Shown here: positions 1 to 6,645 of the stretch, one piece after another
How the letters are laid out: each line of letters begins with the position of its first letter
How positions within the stretch are numbered: the stretch's first letter is position 1
DNA from: an uncultured Bacilli bacterium
Lineage (GTDB): Bacteria; Bacillota_I; Bacilli_A; RF39; UBA660
Length of the DNA stretch: 64,000 bases
NCBI GenBank assembly: GCA_934119955.1
Contig: CAKOSZ010000006.1
Coordinates: 1 to 64,000 of the forward strand
Direction: 5' to 3'
Program-made: the position numbers and the translations under genes
The notes under the pieces: model-generated
Told to the model about the DNA's origin: nothing
Database searches by the model: none
The model's input: only the letters and a program-made list of their open reading frames with translations

Positions 1-75
1 GACGATATCATTTTAAAATCAACAAATATTTCACATGAGGAATTAGAAAAAATAAAAAAAGAGTTAATTAACTAA
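1..75 (+). CDS. C-terminal end of an unidentified protein (partial)
   Basis: The first 25 codons in frame 1 are open and end in TAA at 73-75. They encode a short charged tail, ending EELEKIKKELIN, typical of a helical C-terminus. A strong terminator follows immediately, so this is the last gene of an operon entering from the left. Too little is visible to assign a family. Confidence 0.6.
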   Translation, partial: DDIILKSTNISHEELEKIKKELIN

Positions 76-76
76 C

Positions 77-120
77 AGCAAAAAAGCAATTTAGATATTA
101 TTCTAAGTTGTTTTTTTGCT
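77..120 (+). terminator. Intrinsic terminator
   Basis: AGCAAAAAAGCAATTTAGA pairs with TCTAAGTTGTTTTTTTGCT across a short loop, giving a long stem with a U-rich 3' arm. It closes the transcript of the gene ending at 75. The remaining 121-189 stretch is AT-rich with no visible gene. Confidence 0.7.
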
Positions 121-189
121 TATTTAGTAAAAAAAATAAAATTATTAGTTATGTTTAATATTACATTTACTAATTTTGTGCTATTTTAT

Positions 190-218
190 TTGACATTTCA
201 TTAACACTATGGTATAAT
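190..218 (+). promoter_or_regulatory. Consensus sigma-A promoter
   Basis: TTGACA at 190-195 and TATAAT at 213-218 are separated by 17 bp, a perfect housekeeping promoter. It drives the surface protein at 251; the ribosome binding site AGGGGGG lies at 236-243. Confidence 0.9.
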
Positions 219-250
219 ATGTGCGTCAAATGGATTAGGGGGGTTTTTAT

Positions 251-1495
251 ATGTATACCGAAGAAAATGAATTTGATTATGATGATTATGGTAAAAAGAA
301 TAATGGTGGGTTTATTAACAAAGATTTAATTATTAAAATTGTATTGATTGTTATTTGTTTGTTAATAATTATTTTCTTGGTTTTTAAAGTTAAAAATTTA
401 AATAATAAAGGAAATAATAACAATAATAATTCAAATTCACCAGTATTAGTATTTAATAATAACATTGAAATGTTAAAAAATGCTGGGGAAGATTATTTCT
501 TTACGAAAAGAAATATGCCAAAAGAAGTTGGAGATACTGTTACAGTTAGTATCAAAGAACTTAAAAATGGTAATTATGTTACAGATGTATTAGATTATGA
601 TGGGGGTAAGTGTGGTTATAACACTTCATATGTTAGTGTTACTAAGAATAGTAATGATTATTTAATGAAAATTAATCTTGTATGTTCTAGTATGGAAGAT
701 AGTGTTGAGTATTATTATGATTTAAAATTTAATTGTTTAACTTGCAATGGAGAAGATTATACTCCAAGTGATAACACAGTTGATGATAATAAAAATAATA
801 ATAGTGATGATAACAATAATAACAATAATAACAACAATAATAATAACAATAATAATACAGCAGTTTGTGGTAACTATGGAGAATGGACAACTGAGTTTAA
901 AAATGATCCAAGTCTTGAATATGAAACAAGAGTATTAATTAAGGCTTATAAAACTGAAAAAATATATGGTGAGTATTCAGCACCTACTAAAACAAAACCA
1001 GAAGAACAAGCAGGTATTGAAATAAAATCATATGAAACTACTGAAACAACAAGCGAGTATACAGATTGGACAACAACAAATGAAAAGCCAGAGGATAAAA
1101 CAGGTCGTGAGGTTAAAACTTCAACTGAAAATACTCCTTATAGTTCTAAATCTTGTAAAAATGTTACAAAAACTTATACTAAAAAAATAACTGGTACAGA
1201 TAAAAAGGCTATAAAATGTTCAGCAGTTAAAGGTGAATACATGAAATATGTATGTACTTACAAGAAAACTGTAAAGAAATGTTCAACAACAACTAAGTAT
1301 AAAACAACAACAACTTATACTTATCGTGATTTAGTTGAAAAACAACAACAAGTTACATATTATCAAACAAGAACTGTAACTGATAACACAGTCTATACTA
1401 ATTATATTTTAGAAAGTGAAATTCCAAGTGGTTATATAAAACTTAATGGTAGTGAAATAACTCAGTATAGATATAGACAAGTTTGTAGTAAATAG
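251..1495 (+). CDS. Membrane-anchored Asn-rich surface protein, unknown function
   Basis: The 414-aa protein has an acidic cytoplasmic N-terminus (about residues 1-25), one hydrophobic membrane segment (about 26-47, IVLIVICLLIIIFLVFKV) and then a large extracellular part, so it is probably a type II anchored protein (N-terminus in). Two poly-Asn linkers (around residues 52-62 and 178-203) separate a first folded region, with a few Cys that could form disulfides, from a Thr/Lys/Tyr-rich second region with short repeated stretches such as EYTDWTTTNEKPED. No enzymatic motif is visible. It is monocistronic: a consensus promoter lies upstream and a terminator overlaps the stop. The domain layout resembles the other large surface proteins in this window (3046, 11961, 56685). 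I do not recognise a named family. Confidence 0.75.
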   Translation: MYTEENEFDYDDYGKKNNGGFINKDLIIKIVLIVICLLIIIFLVFKVKNLNNKGNNNNNNSNSPVLVFNNNIEMLKNAGEDYFFTKRNMPKEVGDTVTVSIKELKNGNYVTDVLDYDGGKCGYNTSYVSVTKNSNDYLMKINLVCSSMEDSVEYYYDLKFNCLTCNGEDYTPSDNTVDDNKNNNSDDNNNNNNNNNNNNNNNTAVCGNYGEWTTEFKNDPSLEYETRVLIKAYKTEKIYGEYSAPTKTKPEEQAGIEIKSYETTETTSEYTDWTTTNEKPEDKTGREVKTSTENTPYSSKSCKNVTKTYTKKITGTDKKAIKCSAVKGEYMKYVCTYKKTVKKCSTTTKYKTTTTYTYRDLVEKQQQVTYYQTRTVTDNTVYTNYILESEIPSGYIKLNGSEITQYRYRQVCSK

Positions 1496-1518
1496 AGTAG
1501 AAAAAACTACTCTTTTTT
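1494..1518 (+). terminator. Intrinsic terminator overlapping the stop codon
   Basis: AGAGTAG, a loop of A residues, then CTACTCT followed by a T run. The 5' arm starts inside the TAG stop of the surface protein gene. Confidence 0.85.
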
Positions 1519-1526
1519 GTTATACT
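1518..1526 (+). promoter_or_regulatory. Extended -10 promoter placed for a leaderless transcript
   Basis: TGTTATACT (TGnTATACT) lies directly behind the T run of the preceding terminator. Only 7 bases separate the -10 box from the ATG at 1534, so initiation would fall at or next to the start codon. No ribosome binding site is present. Confidence 0.55.
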
Positions 1527-1533
1527 AAAATAG

Positions 1534-2178
1534 ATGAATATGAAAGTAAAAATAAATAATCAATTAATAGATGTTTTTATTACAAGAAAAAAACAGAAAA
1601 ATACTTATTTAAGAGTTAAAGAAGATATGAATATTTATGTTACAACAAATTATTTTACAAGTTCTTCATCTATTCTTAATTTAATCCAGAATAATCAAGC
1701 AAGCATTGTTAAAATGTTAGATAAAATGGCTAAAAAGAAGTCATGTGAAAATAAGTTTTTCTATCTTGGTAAACAATATAATTTAGTGTTATCTAATTTA
1801 GATAATATTATCTTAGGTGAAAATACTATTTTTTATAATAACAAGGCTAGTCTTGATAAATGGTTAATTAAACAGGCAAAAGTTGTTTTTCAAGAAGAAC
1901 TTGCTAAGATGTATGAGATTTTTCCTATTACAATTCCATATCCTAGTTTAACAATTAGAAAAATGAAAACAAGATGGGGAGTATGTAATACTAAAACTAA
2001 AAGAGTTACTTTAAACTTAGAATTGATTAAAAAAGATCTTAAATATTTAGATTATGTTATAATTCATGAGTTATCACATTTAATTTATCCTAATCATGGA
2101 TCTGATTTTTGGAAATTAGTAAGTAAGAGTATACCTGATTATAAGAAATTAAGAAAGGAATTAAATAGTTATGAATAA
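1534..2178 (+). CDS. YgjP/SprT-like zinc metallopeptidase (DUF45, M48-like)
   Basis: The 214-aa protein carries the zinc motif HELSH at residues 178-182 followed by the family's downstream region (LIYPNHGSDFW), plus the preceding block MKTRWGVCNTKTKRVTLN that is typical of YgjP/COG1451 proteins. By family knowledge it is a cytoplasmic metal-dependent hydrolase; the physiological substrate is not settled. No signal peptide or membrane segment is seen. Upstream there is no Shine-Dalgarno sequence and an extended -10 box sits 7 nt before the ATG, suggesting leaderless translation. An ATG two codons downstream (1540) is an alternative start. The 3' end overlaps folD by 8 bp, so the two are probably translationally coupled. 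Confidence 0.85.
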   Translation: MNMKVKINNQLIDVFITRKKQKNTYLRVKEDMNIYVTTNYFTSSSSILNLIQNNQASIVKMLDKMAKKKSCENKFFYLGKQYNLVLSNLDNIILGENTIFYNNKASLDKWLIKQAKVVFQEELAKMYEIFPITIPYPSLTIRKMKTRWGVCNTKTKRVTLNLELIKKDLKYLDYVIIHELSHLIYPNHGSDFWKLVSKSIPDYKKLRKELNSYE

Positions 2179-2992
2179 AATAATAGATGGTAAAAAAGTG
2201 AGTTTATGCCTTAAAGAAAAATTAATTGAAAAAATTAATAAATTAGATAAAAAATTAACCTTAGTAGATATTAGTGTTGGTTCTGATGAAGCAACTAAGG
2301 TATATGTTAGACAAAAAGAAAAGATGGCAAGTAGTATTGGTTATAATTTTTTAAATCTTCATTTTGAAAAAATTGATGAAGATGATTTAATAAAAGAAAT
2401 AGAAAAATTAAATAAAAATCAAGAAATAACGGGGATAATTATTCAATTACCACTACCTAGTTATTTAGATAGAAATAAAGTTATAAATGCAATTGATCCT
2501 AAAAAAGATGTTGATGGTTTAACTACAACTAACATGATAAAATTGATTAAAGGTCAAAATTGTTTAAAACCTTGTACTCCTAAGGGAGTAGTAACTTTAC
2601 TTGATTATTATAATATTGATGTTACAAATAAAAAGGTCGTAATTGTTGGTAGAAGTGAATTAGTAGGACTACCTTTATTTCATTTGCTTTTACATAAAAA
2701 TGCTACTATTACTTTGTGCCATTCTAAAACTAATAATTTAAGTTATTATACTAAGCATGCTGATATTTTAATAGTTTCAGTTGGAAAAAAAGATTTGATA
2801 ACAACTGATATGATTAAAAAAGGAGTAATTATAATTGATGTTGGAATTAATAGAGTAGAGGGAAGTTTATTTGGGGACGTTTCATACGAGTGTCAGTCAA
2901 AAGCCAAGTTAATCACACCTGTTCCAGGTGGAGTAGGACCAATGACTGTCATATCTTTAATGGAAAATGTCTATGAAGCAAATTTTAATTAA
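2171..2992 (+). CDS. folD: Bifunctional methylenetetrahydrofolate dehydrogenase/cyclohydrolase FolD
   Basis: FolD interconverts 5,10-methylene-, 5,10-methenyl- and 10-formyl-tetrahydrofolate in the cytoplasm, supplying one-carbon units for purines and formyl-Met-tRNA. The 273-aa length is slightly short of the usual 280-290. Visible signatures are the active-site YVRQK (Tyr45, Lys49), the substrate-side segment DVDGLTTTN, the CTPKGVVTLL block, the nucleotide-binding VVIVGRSELVGLPL and the C-terminal PGGVGPMTV. It overlaps the YgjP-like gene upstream by 8 bp and has no promoter of its own visible, so the two are likely cotranscribed. A peptide deformylase gene lies close by on the other strand, a reasonable partner for formyl-methionine metabolism, though it is transcribed separately. 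Confidence 0.95.
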   Translation: MNKIIDGKKVSLCLKEKLIEKINKLDKKLTLVDISVGSDEATKVYVRQKEKMASSIGYNFLNLHFEKIDEDDLIKEIEKLNKNQEITGIIIQLPLPSYLDRNKVINAIDPKKDVDGLTTTNMIKLIKGQNCLKPCTPKGVVTLLDYYNIDVTNKKVVIVGRSELVGLPLFHLLLHKNATITLCHSKTNNLSYYTKHADILIVSVGKKDLITTDMIKKGVIIIDVGINRVEGSLFGDVSYECQSKAKLITPVPGGVGPMTVISLMENVYEANFN

Positions 2993-3045
2993 ATTTTTAT
3001 GTACATATTTTAAATTTTGTTTTATATTTATAATAAAGGTGTAGT

Positions 3046-4095
3046 ATGAATAAGAAAAAAATAATTATTTCTCTAATAATCGTAATATTAGTTTTATTGA
3101 TTTTGGTATTATTTTTATTTTTTAGAGAAAAAACAGTTACAATTAATTTTAAGGTAGATGATACTGTATCAACGGTTAAAGTCAAAGATGGAGAAATTGT
3201 AACTATTCCAGATAATCCAGTTAAGGAAGGATATATCTTTGGTGGTTTTGTTAATGAAACAGGTAATGTTTTACTTCCTACAAGTAAAGTTAGTAAAGAT
3301 GTTACTTTAAAGGCTAATTGGTTAAAAAATGATATAAAAACAATTACAATTACTTATGTAATAGATAATAAAGAATACAAAGTGATAGTTCCTGAAAATG
3401 AAAAATTAGTTTTACCAATTACACCTTTTAAGGAAGGATATACATTTGTATGTTGGTTAGATTCCAATAATAATTTTATCTCAAAAGATAATGTTTTACT
3501 TCAAGATATTACCTTAAAGGCTTATTTTATTAAAAATGGAGTTAAAACAAGTACTATTAAATTTGATGCTTTGGGAGGTTCTTCTGTTGATTCTTTAATA
3601 ATTGAAACAGGAAAAAATATAATATTACCAATTATTCCAGTAAAAGATGGATATAAATTTGGTGGTTGGTTTGATTTAGAAGGTAAGGAAATAACTAATA
3701 GTTCAGTGATTAACAATGATTTAGAATTAAAAGCCTTATGGAAAGAACCATATACTTGTCCTGATAATTGTCAAAAAATTGAAGATGGAAGTAAATGCGT
3801 AAGAGAAACTACTACTGATATAATTAAAACTAATGGTTGCCCAGCTGGAACAAGAGAAAACAATGGTACCTGTTTAAATTATAGTAAAAAATATCAAGCA
3901 TTTAGTTTAAATCAAGCACCTTGGTGGGGATGTAATGGTAATGATTTTAAATACACCGAAGAAGAAAGTGGAGGAGCAGTTGATTGGTGTGTACCAAGAG
4001 TTAATAAAGTAAACCAAGAAACTTGTCCAAGTGGTTATACAATAGATGGAAATATTTGCAAAAAAAGTGAAACTCTTTCTTGCTTGGCCAATTAA
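3046..4095 (+). CDS. Surface protein with InlB-type B-repeats
   Basis: The 349-aa protein has an N-terminal membrane anchor (about residues 5-27, IIISLIIVILVLLILVLFLFF) and then three tandem repeats of about 65 residues matching the InlB B-repeat / Listeria-Bacteroides repeat pattern: V-x-x-G-x-x-V-x-x-P-x-x-P-x-K-x-GY-x-F-x-G-W, closing with LKANW, LKAYF and LKALW. The third repeat is nearest consensus (FDALGGSSVDSLIIETGKN). A C-terminal region of about 110 residues is Cys-rich (CPDNCQKIEDGSKC and further pairs) and probably disulfide-bonded outside the cell. It has no LPXTG signal. Such repeats are adhesion or spacer modules in other Firmicutes; a specific ligand cannot be inferred. A TATAAT at 3029-3034 may be its own promoter. 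Confidence 0.85.
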   Translation: MNKKKIIISLIIVILVLLILVLFLFFREKTVTINFKVDDTVSTVKVKDGEIVTIPDNPVKEGYIFGGFVNETGNVLLPTSKVSKDVTLKANWLKNDIKTITITYVIDNKEYKVIVPENEKLVLPITPFKEGYTFVCWLDSNNNFISKDNVLLQDITLKAYFIKNGVKTSTIKFDALGGSSVDSLIIETGKNIILPIIPVKDGYKFGGWFDLEGKEITNSSVINNDLELKALWKEPYTCPDNCQKIEDGSKCVRETTTDIIKTNGCPAGTRENNGTCLNYSKKYQAFSLNQAPWWGCNGNDFKYTEEESGGAVDWCVPRVNKVNQETCPSGYTIDGNICKKSETLSCLAN

Positions 4096-4102
4096 TAATA
4101 AA

Positions 4103-4130
4103 ATAAAAAAGCAAACTTTTAAGTTCGCTT
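4103..4130 (-). terminator. Terminator of def, overlapping its stop codon
   Basis: Read on the minus strand, AAGCGAACTT and AAGTTTGCTT pair (one G-U) across two bases, then TTTTTTATTTT follows. The TAA of def is in the foot of the stem. The same stem may also stop the convergent InlB-repeat gene, but it lacks a good T run in that direction. Confidence 0.75.
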
Positions 4131-4677
4131 AAATTTCACGATAAAGATCTTTTCCTTTGAAAGGATCTTTTTTATCAATTTTATCAACAAATAAAATACC
4201 ATTTAAATGATCAAGTTCATGTTGGAAGGCAATGGCAAGTTCTTCTCTGGCTCTAATTCTTATTCTATTTCCATCAATATCATATCCTTCTAATGTACAT
4301 CTTGCATATCTTGGAACAATTCCTGGAACATCACGGTTAACTGATAAACATCCTTCACCTTCACCTACATAAATAATTTCTTGGGAATTACTTACTAATT
4401 CTGGATTAAAAATAACATAATTATCAAATTTACCTTCATCATATTCATGAACAACAACAAAATATCTTTCCAAAAATCCAAGTTGAACAGCAGCAAGTCC
4501 CATACCAGGTCTTAATTTGTATTTTTCAGCCATTTCTTCAATTTGACTATTGGTTAAAAATTCAATTATATCATTTACTCTTTTTTTAGTTTCTTCACTT
4601 AAAGGAAATGTTACATCTTTACTTTTTTCTCTTAATCTTTTATCTTTTTCATCTAATATATCTTTCATTAATAACAT
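4129..4677 (-). CDS. def: Peptide deformylase
   Basis: Peptide deformylase removes the formyl group from nascent N-terminal methionine. All three catalytic motifs are present: GMGLAAVQLG (motif 1), EGCLSV with the metal-binding Cys (motif 2) and QHELDHLNG with the two metal-binding His and the catalytic Glu (motif 3). The insertion around residues 90-100 (HEYDEGKFDNYVIFNP) fits the larger type 2 deformylases of Gram-positive bacteria. I start it at ATG 4677 (182 aa), preceded by GTGGTGATT; two GTG codons at 4689 and 4686 are also in frame but form part of the probable ribosome binding site. A TGGTAAAAT extended -10 just upstream would give a short leader. A terminator overlaps the stop. Confidence 0.95.
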   Translation of the reverse strand: MLLMKDILDEKDKRLREKSKDVTFPLSEETKKRVNDIIEFLTNSQIEEMAEKYKLRPGMGLAAVQLGFLERYFVVVHEYDEGKFDNYVIFNPELVSNSQEIIYVGEGEGCLSVNRDVPGIVPRYARCTLEGYDIDGNRIRIRAREELAIAFQHELDHLNGILFVDKIDKKDPFKGKDLYREI

Positions 4678-4712
4678 ACTAATCACCACTTCGCCTTATT
4701 TTACCACAAAAT

Positions 4713-4740
4713 CAAAAAAAAGGAAAGAGTTTTATCTTCC
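4713..4740 (-). terminator. Terminator of the YjcZ-like gene, stop codon in the loop
   Basis: On the minus strand GGAAGA, the loop TAAAAC that holds the TAA stop, then TCTTTCC and a run of eight T. The stem has one bulged base. Confidence 0.7.
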
Positions 4741-4896
4741 CCATCTAGTACCAATAATAATTACTAGTAAAATAAATAAAACAATGATGATAGCGTAATT
4801 AGAATTATTATTATATCCATAGTTTGGATAAATATATCCTACATTACCACCTTGATAACCGCAACTATTACCATAATTAGGATAACCATAATACAT
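4732..4896 (-). CDS. YjcZ-like small membrane protein (54 aa)
   Basis: An ATG at 4896 preceded by a strong AGGAGGT site opens a 54-aa frame. The first 34 residues are rich in Tyr, Gly and Asn (MYYGYPNYGN start); residues 35-49 are a membrane helix, AIIIVLFILLVIIIG, ending TRWGR. The layout and the FALIVVLFILLIIVG-like helix match the YjcZ family of very small proteins, annotated in Bacillus as sporulation-related. In this lineage it may not be about spores at all: the family also occurs in non-sporulating relatives, and no sporulation gene is visible here. Its terminator overlaps the stop codon, supporting a real separate gene. Confidence 0.75.
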   Translation of the reverse strand: MYYGYPNYGNSCGYQGGNVGYIYPNYGYNNNSNYAIIIVLFILLVIIIGTRWGR

Positions 4897-4950
4897 ATTA
4901 TTACCTCCTTTATATCTATAATAGTTTACGCAAGTAAAAATAATTTGCTA

Positions 4951-5253
4951 TTATATCTGTCTAGATAATTCAATAATTAAATCCATATTATCATCAATTG
5001 CCATAATATTTTTGTGAATTTCTTTGCATTTTAAACATTTATAAATTATTTTATAAGTGTCTCTGTATTTTTCAATCCCAATTGGTTTTAATAAACCCAG
5101 ACAAGTATTTAATCTATCCCCAGGATTTATATCAACATGCTTAGAATATAAACAATTTGGACAATGATCTCTTGCTGAGTATTCTAACTTTTTAACTAAA
5201 TTCTTACAATTTTCACAAACAAAACTTTCATCTTTCATATTAAATCTTTTCAT
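4951..5253 (-). CDS. RNHCP-domain zinc-ribbon protein
   Basis: The 100-aa protein matches the RNHCP family: an N-terminal FVCENCKNLV knuckle, the signature ARDHCPNCLYSKHVDINPGD, an RLNTC block and a second pair KCLKCKE. The regularly spaced Cys suggest two zinc sites. The family is cytoplasmic, widespread in Firmicutes and Actinobacteria, and of unknown biochemical role; nucleic-acid binding is a common guess only. There is no clear Shine-Dalgarno; a TGTTAAAAT extended -10 (minus strand, 5268-5276) lies about 14 nt upstream of the ATG, so the leader would be only some 8 nt. Confidence 0.85.
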   Translation of the reverse strand: MKRFNMKDESFVCENCKNLVKKLEYSARDHCPNCLYSKHVDINPGDRLNTCLGLLKPIGIEKYRDTYKIIYKCLKCKEIHKNIMAIDDNMDLIIELSRQI

Positions 5254-5296
5254 AACATCACATACTTATTTTAACAAATAAAACTTTACTTGTCTA

Positions 5297-5325
5297 TTTA
5301 CTTTAAAAAAATAATTTAGTATAAT
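5297..5325 (+). promoter_or_regulatory. Sigma-A promoter
   Basis: TTTACT (5297-5302) and TATAAT (5320-5325) are 17 bp apart; the site AAAGGAG follows, then the ATG at 5343. Confidence 0.65.
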
Positions 5326-5342
5326 TTAGAAAAGGAGATTAT

Positions 5343-5552
5343 ATGAAAAAAGAAAAATTAGGTTTATTTTTAATAATACTTGGTAATTTACTATATCTTT
5401 CATATATTTACTTTTCTGGTAATGAAACTGGTAATTTTGGTCAATTTACAAGTGGATTATTACTAGGACTTTCTATTGGAACTAATTTAGTAGGCATTAT
5501 TATAACAAGTGTTTATATTTCTAAAAATAAAGAATTAGAGAATAAAAAATAA
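5343..5552 (+). CDS. Small two-pass membrane protein, unknown
   Basis: A 69-aa protein with two hydrophobic segments (about residues 6-24, LGLFLIILGNLLYLSYIYF, and 36-58, GLLLGLSIGTNLVGIIITSVYI) and a charged tail KNKELENKK. A good promoter and AAAGGAG site precede it and a terminator follows, so it is a single-gene unit. I do not recognise a family; the size and topology resemble many small integral membrane proteins of no known function. Confidence 0.65.
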   Translation: MKKEKLGLFLIILGNLLYLSYIYFSGNETGNFGQFTSGLLLGLSIGTNLVGIIITSVYISKNKELENKK

Positions 5553-5560
5553 AAATAATT

Positions 5561-5583
5561 AGCAGGCTTAAAACTGCTTTTTT
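5561..5583 (+). terminator. Intrinsic terminator
   Basis: AGCAG, loop GCTTAAAA, CTGCT, then six T. It ends the small membrane protein gene at 5552. Confidence 0.75.
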
Positions 5584-5585
5584 CA

Positions 5586-5594
5586 TGATATACT
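5586..5594 (+). promoter_or_regulatory. Extended -10 promoter for a leaderless transcript
   Basis: TGATATACT (TGnTATACT) ends 4 nt before the ATG at 5599 of the GNAT remnant, directly behind the preceding terminator. Initiation would fall on or beside the start codon. Confidence 0.5.
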
Positions 5595-5598
5595 AAAA

Positions 5599-6050
5599 AT
5601 GATTGACATAAAAATAAAAGAGATTGATAATAAAGATGATATTTTAATAAATAAATTACTAGAAATATGGGAAGATTCAGTTTTAAATACTCATTTATTT
5701 TTAAGTAAAGAAGAAATTAATAATATTAAACATTATGTAATAGATACAATCTTAATGTAAAACATTTAATTATCTTAGAAAAAAATAATAACATAATTGC
5801 TTTTATGGGAATAAATGATCAAAAATTAGAAATGCTATTTTTAAAAAATGCTGAAAGACAAAAAGGTTATGGAAAATTATTATTAAACTATGGAATTAAA
5901 AAATATTAAGTAAATGAGTTAACTGTTAATGAACAAAATGAAGATGCTAAATTATTTTATGAACATTTAGGTTTTAAAATTTATAAAAGAAGTGAAGTAG
6001 ATGAAGAAGGTAATCCTTACCCAATTTTATATATGACAAATAGGAGGTAA
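5599..6050 (+). pseudogene. Broken GNAT-family acetyltransferase
   Basis: Frame 1 from ATG 5599 gives an N-terminus typical of small GNAT enzymes (ending in TAA at 5758-5760, after a segment LLEIWEDSVLNTHLFL). The continuation is in another frame from about 5752 (VKHLIVLEKNNNIIAFMGI), has an acetyl-CoA-loop-like region (ERQKGYGKLLLNYGIKKY), is cut by an in-frame TAA at 5907-5909 and then resumes as a good GNAT C-terminus (NEDAKLFYEHLGFKIYKRSE). One frameshift plus one nonsense mutation argue for true decay rather than one read error. The last codons AGGAGGTAA also serve as the ribosome binding site of the next gene, which could explain why this end is preserved. Confidence 0.8.
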
Positions 6051-6054
6051 TTAG

Positions 6055-6267
6055 ATGAGTAAATATGAATCACTTTGGGTTTATTTAAAAGAAAATAATC
6101 AAGATAGTTATAAATTAAGTTATGAAGAAATAAAAAATATTTTAGGCTTTTCGCTTGATCACGCTTTTTTAACATCTAAAAAAGAATTATTAGAATATGG
6201 TTATGAAGTTAAAAAAATAAGTTTAAAAGAAAAATATGTAATAATTGAAAAACTTAACAAGGAGTAA
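6055..6267 (+). CDS. Conserved small protein of unknown function (70 aa)
   Basis: The 70-aa protein (start MSKYESLWVYLKE) has the pattern SLWxYL-(x)8-KLSYEEIKNILGF-(x)3-HAFLTSKKELLEYGYEV-x-KISLKEKYVII. I recognise this arrangement from small uncharacterised Firmicutes proteins of about this size, but know no function. It is soluble and probably mixed alpha/beta. It lies between two decayed genes yet is intact, with an AGGAGG site 8 nt upstream formed by the end of the acetyltransferase remnant. The next remnant starts 2 nt after its stop. Confidence 0.7.
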   Translation: MSKYESLWVYLKENNQDSYKLSYEEIKNILGFSLDHAFLTSKKELLEYGYEVKKISLKEKYVIIEKLNKE

Positions 6268-6268
6268 T

Positions 6269-6634
6269 ATGAAAATAAATGAAAGATATATAAGTAAAGT
6301 AATTAGTTCTTTTTTTGTAACTATTGTTTTATTAAATTTATTCTTAAAAAGTAATAGTTTTATTATTTTGTCTATTTAGTATTAGTTTAACTTTATTATA
6401 TATATTTTATTTATTTAATAAAAATAGATTAATAAGTATTTTTATTAAATAAATACTATTATATTTTTTAGTTATTAGTTTTTATTTTTAACTTATTATG
6501 ATTATTTATGTTTAATAAGAAAAAATTATCAATTACTTGTTTTATCTTTAATTATGTGGGTTGTTGGTATTTTGATTTTAAAAAAAGAAGTTAATAATAT
6601 AAAATTAAATAAGAGACAAAAAAGTAATAAATAA
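6269..6634 (+). pseudogene. Degraded small membrane protein gene
   Basis: ATG 6269, with GGAG just upstream, opens a hydrophobic frame (start MKINERYISKVISSFFVTIV) that stops with TAG after about 36 codons. Hydrophobic reading continues in other frames (FSISLTLLYIFYLF; later QLLVLSLIMWVVGILILKK, ending RQKSNK at TAA 6632-6634) with several intervening stops. At least two frameshifts and additional nonsense codons are needed to join the pieces, so the gene has decayed. The intact product would be a protein of about 120 aa with three or four membrane helices. The family is not recognisable. Confidence 0.65.
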
Positions 6635-6645
6635 CAGGAGGTAAT

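Noticed and set aside
838..862. AAT/AAC trinucleotide repeats as a phase-variable repeat tract
   Set aside because: The run mixes AAT and AAC codons irregularly, and a trinucleotide change would not shift the frame; a length polymorphism remains possible but is not a switch.
747..938. A 63-codon frame of alternating Ile/Thr inside the surface protein gene
   Set aside because: It is the shifted reading of the AAT-AAC (Asn) run; no ribosome binding site and the main frame is clearly coding.
3029..3034. A firm promoter call for the InlB-repeat gene
   Set aside because: TATAAT is present but has no good -35 or TGn and lies so close that the AAAGG site would fall upstream of the expected start; mentioned only as possible.
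6269..6634. Reassigned stop codons (TGA as Trp) to rescue broken genes
   Set aside because: The broken genes are interrupted mainly by TAA, TAG and frameshifts, and TGA is used as a normal stop at csoR, rplO, pflA and 19639-20160.
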